Assembly (NCBI GenBank): GCA_027422505.1
Contig: JAPQWV010000018.1
Coordinates: 15,580,001 to 15,644,000 of the forward strand
Source of the DNA: Craterostigma plantagineum
Lineage: Eukaryota > Streptophyta > Magnoliopsida > Lamiales > Linderniaceae
Reading direction: 5' to 3'
Length of the DNA stretch: 64,000 bases
A program made the translations under genes and the position numbers. The notes below the pieces were generated by a model. That model had not been told where the DNA came from, searched no databases, and was given only the letters and a program-made list of their open reading frames with translations. Positions 23,680 to 34,964 of the stretch are shown one piece after another; position 1 is the stretch's first letter, and every line of letters begins with the position of its first letter.

Positions 23680-23914
23680 AAACACGTTAGAATTTGAGCA
23701 AGTTCCTGAAATTTTTGGATTTTATTTTTCAGTTTCGAATTTCTGCCATTTCTTGAGTTTTCAAGTTGATTTTACGGATTTTGCAAGCTCAAGAGCTAAT
23801 TAGGTTGTTTTCGAGTTTTTTGAAGTGATTACCCAACATTTTTCAGATGATTTGAGTGAGTTTTGGGTAGAAACCGGATCTGTTTTTCGTCAGTTACAGT
23901 CCAGAATTGGGTAG

Positions 23915-24480
23915 ATGAACAAATCGCCCGATTTGCTACAGTACTCGTTTCTGTAACCACAGTTTTTAAAGCTACAAATCGCCCGATTCACTAGCAAATT
24001 CACTGTAGCAATTCCAAGTCAGATTGTTTCACTGTAGCAAATTTCGCCGACCACTGTAGCAAATCACCCGATTTCACTGTAGCGATTTCAAATTTCACCG
24101 ATTACTGTAGCAATTCGCCCGGTTACTGTAGCAAATAACCCGATTTCACTGTAGCGAATTCAGTGTAGCTAATCAAATGTAGCGAATTAAATTCCACGCA
24201 CTAAATCGCACGATTTTAATAAATAGTTCACTTGTTCCTCGCATAGCAAATCGGCCGATTTCAATAAATTCATTGTAGGAATATAAATCGCTGAATCACA
24301 CGATTTGGTACTGTAGCTAGAATTTGCAAATCGCCCGATTTGAAACTCTCAGCGAATTTCAGTCATTTGACAAACAATCGCCCGATTCTGATCCTCTTTG
24401 AACAGCAATTCGTCCGAATTAAATTCGGTGAATCTTGACTTTGCAAATTCGCCCGATTTTTGCTATCGATTTCAAAACTT
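23915..24480 (+). repeat. Array of AAATCG-CC-CGATTT and ACTGTAGC words in the A leader
   Basis: More than a dozen near-palindromes of the form AAATCG CC CGATTT, or variants with one or two changes, are interspersed with at least ten ACTGTAGC words. Spacing is irregular (about 25-45 bp). No ORF runs through them. The same words recur in the second leader copy and in the 3' half of A (40487-40610, 41420-41790). Confidence 0.85.
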
Positions 24481-24879
24481 AGAATTTTTTAGTAAAAAAA
24501 AATCTTCATCATTCGAAACTTTAATCGGGAAATCCAATTCTCACTAAATCATCCTTTGAAATTCACACTTAAACTTTCTTGATCACAAAAAAAAAAAAGA
24601 AAGAAAATTTGAACCCAACAGTTACAGTCTGTTTTAGGCCTTTTTCGAAAATTTTAAAATATATTTTCCGGGTCCAAATTTATCGGTGAGACGACGTTTT
24701 TGTAAAAATTTGAAAGCAAATCCACAAGCGTGTCAACGATCACATATCCAACGATCTACTTAGAACATTCAAGCATAAGAAAAAGACTTGGCATTTTCTC
24801 GAAGTTTCGAAATCATCACACAGTCTTTGGGTGTACACCAAAAGTTTTCAATGCTTAAATTCTGAAAACTTCGAATCAA

Positions 24880-25801
24880 TGGCATCTTCCACAACTCCCA
24901 TAGTAAGAAAAGGGCATAGCCAATCAAATGCTATAATTGCAGCAAACCTGGGCACACGGCTATAGACTGCTTTCTAACAAAAAAGAAGGGTGAGGTGTAC
25001 TACTCTAGAAAATTACGACGGATTAAGCAAACAAAAGCTGGAGTAGCTTTGATGGCAGAACAAGACAGCTGGCTCGATGAAACATCTGAAAGCGAGCAAG
25101 AAAATGTAGCCAACATAGCCCTAGTGAAAGGAGCTAAATCAGAGCAAAAGGACATGGAGGCAGACGATGATGGTAAAAACGAGGAAGCGTATTCAGAAAG
25201 GGAGGTAGAATCTATAGACCCCCTTTTGTATTTCGAACTCCAAGAAAAATTTATGGCTCTTCATAGCAAGTTTAGGTCAGTAGAAAATGAACTAGCTAAG
25301 ACTATAGTCGATCTAGATATGACACGTGAAAACGTAGATAGACTAGAAACTAGCTTAGCTAATTCCGAAGTCATTTTAGCTGAATCAGCGTCAAAAGTCA
25401 TTGACTTAACTAACAAAGTCTCAAACTACGAGCAAACAATAAGCAAATGTGTTGATCACGAGAGGACAATCAACGACTTGCAAGCTCGGTTTGATAACAA
25501 TTATCAATGTCTGCTCACGCAGCTTCAAGAGATGAGTAATCTTGATTGCCTGCTGGAAGTAGCGCAATCAAAAATTGACAGTCGCGACGCTGAAATAGTA
25601 AAGTTGAAGACACAGGTTAGCGAGCTAAACGCTAAATTGACAACTTGCATCGACGAGCGAATCAATAAAACATGCGAGTTCGATCTCCTGAATATAGAAC
25701 GTGTAAAACTGTATGCTAGGATTAAAAAGCTAGAGGACCTCCTAACAAAAAGAGGACAAACAGATCGAACGATCTTCTTGAACCAGCCTAAGGACACATA
25801 A
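24880..25801 (+). pseudogene. Element A gag-like ORF, first copy (zinc knuckle and coiled coil)
   Basis: A gag-type start (ATG at about 24880, MASSTTPIV) is followed after only about 40 bases by an out-of-frame CCHC zinc knuckle (CYNCSKPGHTAIDC, about 24931-24972). The main gag body normally between them is missing, as if internally deleted. Downstream is an open frame from 24995 to 25801: basic YYSRKLRRIKQTK, an acidic stretch, then about 170 residues of coiled coil. It ends at a premature TAA (25799-25801), where the second copy has GAA. Zinc knuckles bind nucleic acid in gag. Whether this protein is made is unknown. Confidence 0.75.
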
Positions 25802-25896
25802 TTCTACGATCCACGTGCAGGTCTAGGCTTTGTTCCAAACCCTACTCTAGCTGTGAAGAAATCCCTAAACCCATATGATCCGTATGATATTAGCTA

Positions 25897-28010
25897 TGAA
25901 GTGTAAAATATGCCTAAGAGGGGGGTGAATTAAGCTTTAAAAAGTTTTGGCTTTTTCTCCTTTGAAAACTACTTTTCTTTAAGAAGATATTGCAGAGCAC
26001 GTTATTCCCTAGAGAGCAGTAAGATTGTCTATGTTATCTCCCTAACCCTGTTTACAGAATATCACGTTAGTCTCAGAAATCCTTAAAAAGATATCACCTA
26101 GTTATTTGCCAACGTTCCGGGTTTGTCTCACAGAAAAAGTAAATAGCAGAAAGTAAAGTGAGACGGGATTTTTATACAGGTTATATCCCTAACTTGGGTT
26201 TAATCCTGTCCTTGGGGTGTGATCTCCCCAAGAGTTCCAATCAATCACTAGGTACTACCGGTTACACTATGATTGACCCGTACACAACCGAAGCACTATG
26301 GACACTAGACCTCGCTCTAGGCTAACGCACGCCAAGTTTCGATCCACGCCGTTTACCGAGGAAACCTATTCCCCGGCTGGATGCAGCTTGCTACCGAAGT
26401 TACAGTCCAGAATTGGGTAGATGAACAAATCGCGCGATTTGCTACAGTACTCGTTTATGTAACCACAGTTTTTAAAGCTACAAATCGCCCGATTCACTAG
26501 CAAATTCACTGTAGCAATTCCAAATCAGATTGTTTCACTGTAGCAAATTTCGCCGATCACTGTAGCAAATCACCCGATTTCACTGTAGCGATTTCAAATT
26601 TCACCGATTACTGTAGCAATTCGCCCGATTACTGTAGCAAATAACCCGATTTCACTGTAGCGAATTCAGGAAACCCAGGAAACCTATTCCCCGGCTGGAT
26701 GCAGCTTGCTACCGAAGGGCCACCGAATCCACAAAATTCGTCCCTCCACGTGCGTAAGACTCCACTCGTGCTCCTTTGTGCGCTCAACGTGCCCGCAGAC
26801 ACAACACGTCCTAAGACAAGGTTTTTAGGGTTTGGAGTTTCTAAGGATCGCTCAAAGAGTACAGATTTGCAAATGAAAGCTCAATCACAAACTACGAATG
26901 AATCGCAAAGTAAGCTCAAGTCGTCTAAGGAATTCGATAGCTTTGTGTTCGTTGTGTACCCTTCAAAGTGAAGTGTTTGTCTTCTATATAGACCCACGAA
27001 TAGCTTCTACACTTCACAAGGAAAGTTAAGCACAGAATATGCAAGAGAAAGCTCAATAATCACGTGCATTAACTCAAATAATCATGCCAAGAATAAACCA
27101 ATTAAGCTCAACGGTCATGCATGATCACTTACCATAAATACCACACATTCATTCCAATGTAATCTCATCCGTTAGTCAGCATATTCCATATATAATTCCA
27201 CTCGGCATATTATCAATGGTAAGCTCAAACGACTGATTTCTTTCCCAAAATATGATAGCCAATCGCACATAGAAAGGTTTGATCTACTGAGTATAATGCA
27301 AAGCATATTTTCCATGTATGGTGATCTCATCCGATTTCAGCACATTCCATAAATAGACTCTATCAGCATCTTACCACATATAAGCTCAATCAATTAATCA
27401 CTTTACAAAATATACATCCTAAGTCGCACAAGGAAAGCAGGATCATGATTCATTGATTTAAGAGTCATTTAATATCACACTCAACTGATATATCACTTAT
27501 ATTCTTTCCTAAAATAGATCAATCACATGTAAGCAGTTAATCAGAATATCCTTTCCATATATACAGCATAGTCATTCATATCCGGGTGATCACATCGATA
27601 TTCCTTCCTAAAATAACTCACACGTTTTCAGCTCAATCAGAATATCTTTTCCATATATAACATACAATCATTCATATCAGGGTGATCACAGCGATACTCT
27701 TTCCTAAAATAACTCAATCTCGCAAACAATTGCATATCACTATATTTTTCATATATAGCACGCAACGAGATTCCATTCATGCGAAGACGTTCATAACCAT
27801 GTGATCACATGAATATTCTAGTTAAGCATAAGATCACACAAATTCGATTTTCTAACAGTTTAATCACATTTAAGCGCTTAATCGAACATTTTCACATACT
27901 TAAACATCACACAACATGCATATCGAATTTTCTAATTTGTACCCCCCAATTTACATAATTACTTGGAATAATCAAAACTCTCATAATCATTTGGACCAAA
28001 AAGGTCTACA
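25897..28010 (-). repeat. Element B LTR 1 (3' LTR in B orientation) with inserted leader patch
   Basis: Begins TGAAGTGTAAAAT directly after AGCTA and ends GGTCTACA. It equals the solo LTR at 36974-38783 except for about 305 extra bases: a 270-bp piece of A leader (26400-26669) and a repeat of about 45 bp of the LTR (26670-26717). A pair of roughly 95-bp direct repeats containing CATTCATATC and GGGTGATCAC lies at 27550-27720. Confidence 0.9.
26400..26669 (+). repeat. 270-bp piece of element A leader inside B LTR 1
   Basis: Matches 34965-35230 and 23894-24160. At diagnostic bases it follows the second leader copy (CCAAATCAG, CCGATCACTG, CCGATTACTG) and not the first. It enters the LTR at exactly the same LTR base (after CTACCGAAG) as the chimeric junction at 34964. 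Confidence 0.9.
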
Positions 28011-29600
28011 ATCTCCCCGTTTTTGATGATGACAAGTAATTAATGCCTATCTTAAGCATATGAGTACACTCGATATTAAGCCATTTACGCACGTAGCATG
28101 TTTAAGTATCACAGCATGCGACATATGATCAGAGCAAATAATTTTATCAAATTTCGAAGCATGCTCCCCCTGTCTAATTGGTAGTATTCCCATGTAAAGC
28201 ACAGCAGCAAAAACATATAGCAATTACCAGGCCATATCATATGAAATGTCACAAGTCACCATGGAATGTCACACTTTTTCAGATCATATCATACGGAATG
28301 TCACAATACCATGGAATGTCGCAAGTTATCATGGAATGTCTCAAGCTATCACATCACATCAGTTTGCTCTCCCTGCCTATGTGCGGAATTCCTTAATCCT
28401 TAACAAATTATCAAACTCAAGAGCAGAGGATTAAGACATAAGCATATAAAAGCAAGCAAGCCGATTATATTATAGCATTCTAAGATGACAAAATGAACGA
28501 CCCAACACCGAACCAAAACACGACAATTATGTTATAGCATTCTAAGATAACAAAATGAACGACCCAACAGCGAACCAAAACATGGCATACCAGATCATGG
28601 CATTAATTTTCCTAAATTCTCCCCCTTCAGCATCAAAAAGGAGGGATCCAAAACACCACTAACTTACCAAAAACGTGCAACTTACCTCAACTTACTAACC
28701 CAAAAACCAGCAAAGTAAAACAACTTATTACTAAGTGCAGACGGGAATTGGGCATACTAGATCTAGGAGATCACTGGCGATAGAAGTTCTAAGGGTCGGA
28801 ATCACTATCAGATGAGGTAGATGAGAATTCAGTGACATTCAGAGCCGTGGAGATCTCCTTCACAAACTTTTTTAACCCTTTTAAAGTGCAATGAGATCTC
28901 ATCGAACTTCTGCCTGCTATCATCCTTGATGCCTTTGATACTCCGTCTCAAATCAGCTATGGTTCCATGCCCGTCGTCGCTCTCTAGATCCTTTTTCTTC
29001 CTGATTTCGAACGAGTGGCTTTCGGAGAGATTGGGATTTGATCAGAGCAGCCTTTCGCTTGTTGTCAGAGACAGATCCGGCGCCTTTGGTTTTCGTCACA
29101 ATTGAGATCGAAGGATTGAGGAGCGAAATAATGAAGTGAAAGACTTAGGGTTGAATGAATTGAATAAAGAAGAGATTGGATGGTTAGAAAGGCCGAAAAC
29201 TTCTTGGATAAGAATGAAAAGGATTTTGGAGAGATGTGATAACGATTTGACGTGAGGCAGATAAGAAAAAGATTTCAAAATTGAATTCCAAAGATCATGG
29301 CTGGATAAGGAAACTGCCCATTAGATGGAATTAAATGAAGATCAGAGGATATCTCGCGGAGATTAAGGAAGGAAATAAGTAAAGATCAGAGTTCAAAGAA
29401 AATATTGGCTGAAAATAGATTTTGATATAAATGTCGAAGAAAGTCTAAAAATAATCTCCCCCTGAATGGAAAAGTTCTTAATGGATAAGAAATATAGAAA
29501 TAAGGAAAAAATATTAATAGAATCAAGGAATAAAATCGAGAAGATCCTAAAGGATAAGATCAAGGAAATACTAAAGGGCTAACATATTTAGTCACCTTTC
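28011..29600 (-). other. Element B 3' noncoding region with repeated polypurine tracts
   Basis: Between pol and the 3' LTR, G-rich tracts recur on the minus strand (complements at 28011, 28163, 28617 and 29456, all of CTCCCC type). Repeated polypurine tracts are a reported Sirevirus hallmark. Sireviruses can carry an envelope-like ORF here. I find only short fragments (such as 29096-29278) and no convincing ORF. A 50-bp direct repeat with AATGAACGACCCAACA lies at 28470-28580. Confidence 0.65.
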
Positions 29601-31732
29601 CTATTTGAGCTCAATAATTCCTAATCGGTCACGGATATCACAGAATCTACTCTCAATAAGGGGTTTCGTGAAGATATCAGCCAACTGATCATTAGTTCCT
29701 ACGAAGTTCACGCTGCTATTCCCTTTCTGAACATGATCTCGAATAAAATGATGTTTCACCTCTATATGCTTAGTTCGAGAGTGGTGTACGGGATTCTTAG
29801 TGATACTAATGGCACTAGTACTATCACAAAAAATAGGAATTTTGTTGTACCTTAAACCGTAATCACTCAAGGTCTGTTTCATCCAAAGGATTTGCTGAGA
29901 ACAACTTCCTAAGGCCATATATTCGGCTTCGGTTGTGGATAGGGCCACGACATTTTGTTTCCGACTGGACCAGGTTACGAGGGAATTTCCTAGTATTTGG
30001 CAAGTACCACTGGTGCTTTTCCTATCTTCCCAAGAACCGGCGTAATCCGCATCCGAGTATCCCATTAATGGGAATTCCTTGGAATTTGGATACCACATAC
30101 CATGATTGATTGTTCCCTTCAAATATCTAAGTATCCGCTTGACTGCCGTCAAGTGAGATTCCCTAGGACTCGATTGATATCTAGAACATAGACCAGTAGC
30201 AAACATGATATCGGGTCTGCTTGCCGTAAGGTATAGCAAACTTCCGATGATACCTCTATACTTAGTTTGGTCAAAGGGCGTACCTTGTTCATCACTATCA
30301 ATTTTAGCGGTCTGGTGCATAAGAGTGAGAAGTACCTTGGAATCAGCCATTTCGAATTTTCAAGTAGTTCCTTCGTGTACTTCGTTTGAGATATGAATGT
30401 TCCCGTATCCAATTGCTTGATTGTAATCCAAGGAAGTACGAGAGTTCTCCCATTAGGCTCATCTCAAATTCCTGTTGCATATACTTAGAAAAATGCTCGC
30501 AAAGGGTGATGTCAGTGCTACCAAATATGATATCATCAACGTATATCTGCACAAGTAATATGTGATTCCCTTCGCACTTGATAAACAGAGTGTTATCTAT
30601 TGTTCCTGTTATAAATCCCATGTCTAGTAAAAACCTACTCAGTCTTTCATACCATGCCCTGGGGCCTGTTTCAAATCATATAAAGCTTTGTTTAATTTAA
30701 AACGTGATTTGAAAATTCCTCTTTTTCAAAACCGGGAGGTTGCTCGACAAAAACTTCCTCATTTATAAAACCATTTAAAAATGCACTTTTTACGTCCATT
30801 TGGAAAAGCTTGAATCTTTTAAAAGATGCATTTGCAAGTAAAATGCGTATTGACTCAAGCCTAGCTACGGGTGCAAAGGTTTCTTGAAAATCTATACCTT
30901 CTTCTTGGGAATAACCTTTGGCGACTAACCTGGCCTTATTTCGTGTTACATTACCGTTGTCATCCAGTTTGTTGCGAAACATCCACTTCGTGCCTATTAT
31001 GGACTTATCGTTTGGTCTTTCCACAAGAGTCCACACCTGACTCTTTTCGAATTGTGCCAGCTCTTCTTCCATGGCAATCACCCACGATTCATCGTCAAGC
31101 GCTTCATTCACTGTCTTAGGTTCCATGGTTGACAACAGCACGTCATGTGATTCCTCAGCAATATCGTTTCGTGCAGTTGCTCGCGTTTTGATCCCTGAAG
31201 TGATATTCTCTATGACTTGTTCAGTGGGATGGCTGGAAGCATGTTTGAATTTTCTGCGCTGTTGTTCGTCTGAAGCTTCAGGTTCCTCTGACTTAGTATC
31301 TAGTTCCAACGGAATTGCGTTCGTTTCTTTGTCATTAACCTGTATATCTGCAGGAGACATAACTATACCTTCCTCAGTAGCATCTGCGTTAGGAAATTCA
31401 TCAAACGTAACATGCACAGATTCTTGAACAGTCTTCGTCATATTATTAAACACTCTAAAAGCTTTGGAATGAAGGCTGTAACCTAGGAATATCCCTTCAT
31501 CTACCTTGGAATCGAATTTCCCTCTTTTACCCCTATCATTCAAAATGAAACATTTGCAATCAAATACATGGAAATATCCTATGTTAGGGGTTTTATCGTT
31601 CCAAAGTTCATAGGGAGTTCTCTTAACAATCGGTCTAAGGAAAATCCTATTCGAGACATAACATGCCGTACTAACAGCTTCGGCCCAAAAATATTTTGGA
31701 GTATTATATTCGCTCAACATAGTCCTAGCCAT
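29601..31732 (-). pseudogene. Element B reverse transcriptase and RNase H
   Basis: From 31732 the frame gives the integrase C-terminal part ([23 protein letters not shown]) and then RT ([51 protein letters not shown]). The frame breaks at about 30692. It resumes at 30621-30343 with the catalytic YVDDIIFGS, and at 30350-29601 with RNase H (YSDADYAG, STTEAEYMALGS, IFCDSTSAI, ADIFTKPL). At least three single-base shifts separate these segments, so no continuous polyprotein can be made. Confidence 0.95.
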
Positions 31733-31744
31733 TTCTTGTAATAC

Positions 31745-32701
31745 TCAATTTTTCCTCTCGACCACTCCGTTCTGTTGTGGCGTAATAGGGGCTGAAAAAT
31801 TATGACTATAATCATTCTCATCACAAAAAGATGCAAAGGATTTGCTATCAAATTCTAGACCGTTATCACTCCTAATCTTACGGACTTTCATTTCTTTCTC
31901 ATTTTCTAGCTTCTTAATCAGTGGCGCAAGATTATCTAAAGCCTCACTTTTGTGCGCAAGAAATAAGACCCATGTGTACCTAGTATAGTCGTCTACGATC
32001 ACAAAGGCATATCGTTTACCTTTCAATGACATAACCTGTACCGGACCAAAAAGGTCAAGAAGCAGCAGTTCCAGTGGTCTGGACGTAGAGATCACATTCT
32101 TAGGCTTAAAGGACGTCTTGGTTTGTTTCCCCATTTGGCACGCTTTACAGATTCTGTCCTTGGTGGCTTTCATATCTGGAATACCTCTCACCAACTCATT
32201 GCATGATATGTGAGACATTAGTTCCATGTTAGCATGTCCCAGACGTCTATGCCATAACCATGTGATATCCTGCGTAACTGCTAGACACTTGACGTTTTGG
32301 TTAGCAATATCATCAAGAGTGATGCAGTAAATATTATCATGCCTAGATGCACTAAACACAATCTCATCATTAACAAAGCATTTATCTTTGGCGAAAACTA
32401 CGGTATGTCCATCATCACATAATTGTCTAATACTTATTAAATTATGTTCTAAGTTCCTAACGAACCATATGTTATCTATGGTGATATTTAAATTGTTACC
32501 GACAGTACCAACTCCCACGATTTTGGCTTTTGCGTCGTTGGCGTACGAAACATATCCTCCATCTACCGCCTTCAACGACACAAAATTGCCTATATCACCT
32601 GTCATGTGGCGGGAGCACCCGCTGTCGAGGTACCACTTGCTTTTCTTACTGGAATTCTTCCTTCGTACCTGTAGAAAGAAGTATTTTTCTGAGGTACCCA
32701 A
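31745..32701 (-). pseudogene. Element B protease and integrase
   Basis: The protease active-site motif (YLDSGCSRHMTGD) is followed by the GAG-pre-integrase HHCC-type region (LWHRRLGHANMEL, CKACQMGKQ). The integrase core follows, with Asp in LLLLDLFGP, Asp in RKIRSDNGLEF and Glu in PQQNGVVERKN. A TGA stop directly after VERKN (about 31744), where relatives have Arg, cuts it from the RT part. This is a C-to-T type change. Confidence 0.95.
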
Positions 32702-34401
32702 TTTCTGTTGGGTCCTAACATGTTAGCGGGAAAATAACTTCTGTTAACATACGAGATATCATTCTGCACAGTCGGTGATCTCCTGTTACAATCAGATACA
32801 ACAGTGGCATTTACAGGTAACTTCTTAGGTCTCCAGACATACTTAGCTTTATCAAACTTCTTTAAGGGACAGTTGTATGCATAGTGACCATCTCTACCAC
32901 AACAGAAACATTTAAACTTAGGCACAGAGGATTTAGCAGGCTTTACTTCGGCGGAATAACCTAAGCCTATCTTACCAATATTGCTAGGAATGTTTAACAT
33001 CATGTCTAGGTTCTGCCTACCCTCAAGAAGACTATCAACCTTCTGTTTTTCCCTTTCTAAGGAATTCCTGAGTTCTACAATATCTCTGGATAAGTCACTG
33101 TTTTTCTTCTCTGTTTTCTCACAGTCGCAGGGAATTTCCTCTTTCTTAGCAGTAACTTACTCTTCTTTCATACGTGAGATCACTAGAACAGCCTCATGTT
33201 TTTCCTTAGCTAGTTCATCTCGTTGCCTTATCAATTCCTTATTCAAGGAATCTAGTGACTTAATCTTTCTCTCTGTTTTTTGAAGTAACCTACACATATC
33301 TTCCTTACTTTCTTCTATATCAGAAACAGATGAGTCACTTTCATAAACATATAAATTGTTTAGGATATGAATTTTCTCAATGGAGGAAGAACTAGATACC
33401 TGATCCTCGTCCTCACTTTGTTCCAGTTCAGAGTCATTTGATTCCGTCACCATAGCTTTCTGCTTCCTTGGTTTCTCATTGCTAGTTGCAGGGCATTCAT
33501 GTGCATAGTGGCCTGGTTTGTTGCATCGGAAAAACTTCTGAACTTTCTTCCCAGATGTGGATATTCCCTTGCTCTTGTTGTGGAATTTGTTGAAGTTCCC
33601 TTCGAATTTCTTTTTCTGCTGGAACCTTTCTATTCTTTTTGTGAGCATTGTCAGATCGTTCATCAAGTCCTCTTCTTCGTCGTCATAATCAGATTCTTCT
33701 TGGTTGGATTTGAATGCAATGGACTTCTAATTTTTGTTCTGCGACTTCTCATTCAATGATGTTTGAATCATCTCATAGGATATAAGAGATCCAATCAGCT
33801 CGGAGATGCTAAGTGCTTCTAGATCCTTTGCTTCGTAGATGGCAGTAACATTGGCATTCCATTCTCGTGGCAGTGATCTCAGTATTTTTCTCACTTGTTC
33901 ACTGTCGGGAACCTTCTTGCCGAGAGAGAACATTTGGTTGATGATTCCCATGAATCTGGCGTACATCTGGCTTATATTTTCGTCAGATTCCATCGAGAAC
34001 AGTTCATACTGATGAGTGAGTAGAGCCAGCCTTTCTTGCACGACTCGCTGGGTTCCTTCATGAGTGACTTGGAGCATATCCCACATGGCCTTCGCTGATG
34101 AGCAGGAACTAACCCGAATGTATTATTCCCGTGTGAGTGCGCATGCGAGTATGTTTTTCACCTTTGCATTTTGCGTGATTCCCCTTTTGTCATCAGCAGT
34201 GTAATCTTTAGTATCCTTTGGAGTTCCATCGGATTTCGCAGTTGTGTACGGTCCGTTGATGATTGTCTCCCAAAGCTCGTAGTCGACAGCGATAAAAAAT
34301 TCGATCATACGATTCTTCCATTCCGCGTAGTTCGTACCGTCGAAGAGAGGAGGCCTGGAGTGGGATTGACCCTCTGCAAAAATATCACTCGAAAAAGCCA
34401 T
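32602..34401 (-). pseudogene. Element B gag
   Basis: ATG at 34401, 57 bases after the LTR. The N-terminal copia gag domain (PPLFDGTNYAEWKNRMIEFF) is cut by a TAA at about 34122. Further segments run 34086-33727 (ending in TAG), 33666-33157 (TAA) and 33003-32602. Two CCHC knuckle positions are visible. The first (about 33530-33490, RCNKPGHYAHEC) appears to have lost its first cysteine to Phe. The second (CFCCGRDGHYAYNC, about 32910-32870) is complete. A one-base shift near 32680 separates it from the protease frame. Confidence 0.93.
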
Positions 34402-34458
34402 TAGATCTTAACTCAGGCGTGTTAGGCCTTTCGTTGAGTAATCTGCTCTGATACCAAA

Positions 34459-34964
34459 TGAAGTGTAAAATATGCCTAAGAGGGGGGGGGTGAATTAGGC
34501 TTTAAAAAGTTTTGGCTTTTTCTCCTTTGAAAACTACTTTTCTTTAAGAAGATATTGCAAAGCACGTTATTCCCTAGAGAGTAGTAAGATTGTCTATGTT
34601 ATCTCCCTAACCCTGTTTACAGAATATCACGTTAGTCTCAGAAATCCTTTAAAAGATATCACCTAGTTATTTGCCAACGTTCCGGGTTTGTCTCACAGAA
34701 AAAGTAAATAGCAGAAAGTAAAGTGAGATGGGATTTTTATACAGGTTATATCCCCAAATGGGGTTTAATCCTGTCCTTGGGGTGTGATCTCCCCAAGAGT
34801 TCCAATCAATCACTAGGTATTACCGGTTACACTATGATTGACGCGTACACAACCGAAGCACTATGGAAACTAGACCTCGCTCTAGGCTAACGCACGCCAA
34901 GTTTCGATCCACGCCGTTTACCCAGGAAACCTATTCCCCGGCTGGATGCAGCTTGCTACCGAAG
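34459..34964 (-). repeat. Element B LTR 2, truncated at a chimeric junction
   Basis: The first 506 bp (plus-strand order) of the B LTR, beginning TGAAGTGTAAAAT beside the primer site. After CTACCGAAG it switches abruptly to the A leader (TTACAGTCC at 34965), with only AG shared at the join. The remaining ~1.3 kb of this LTR is absent. Confidence 0.93.

Larger units (their letters stand above)
23894..25896 (+). repeat. Element A leader plus gag-like segment, first copy
   Basis: This 2.0-kb block is repeated almost exactly at 34965-36973. It begins at TTACAGTCCAG in the leader, runs through the CGCCCGATT array and the gag-like ORF, and ends at the AGCTA target site of element B. Confidence 0.95.
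25897..34964 (-). mobile_element. Element B: Sirevirus-type Ty1/copia retrotransposon inserted in A, minus strand
   Basis: Order on the minus strand: partial 5' LTR (34964-34459), primer site TGGTATCAGA (34456-34447), gag, protease/integrase, RT/RNase H, about 1.6 kb of 3' noncoding DNA with G-rich tracts, polypurine tract (complement of 28011-28020), 3' LTR (28010-25897). The target duplication AGCTA is present at the left flank (25892-25896). The matching right flank is found only after the solo LTR (38784-38788). All coding parts are interrupted by stops or shifts, so it is defective. Confidence 0.92.

Noticed and set aside
23915..24480. CRISPR-like look of regularly recurring short repeats
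   Set aside because: Spacing is irregular, repeats are degenerate, and the context is a plant retrotransposon leader.
30692..31732. Treating B as an active autonomous retrotransposon
   Set aside because: Stops and frameshifts in gag, integrase and RT, plus a truncated 5' LTR.
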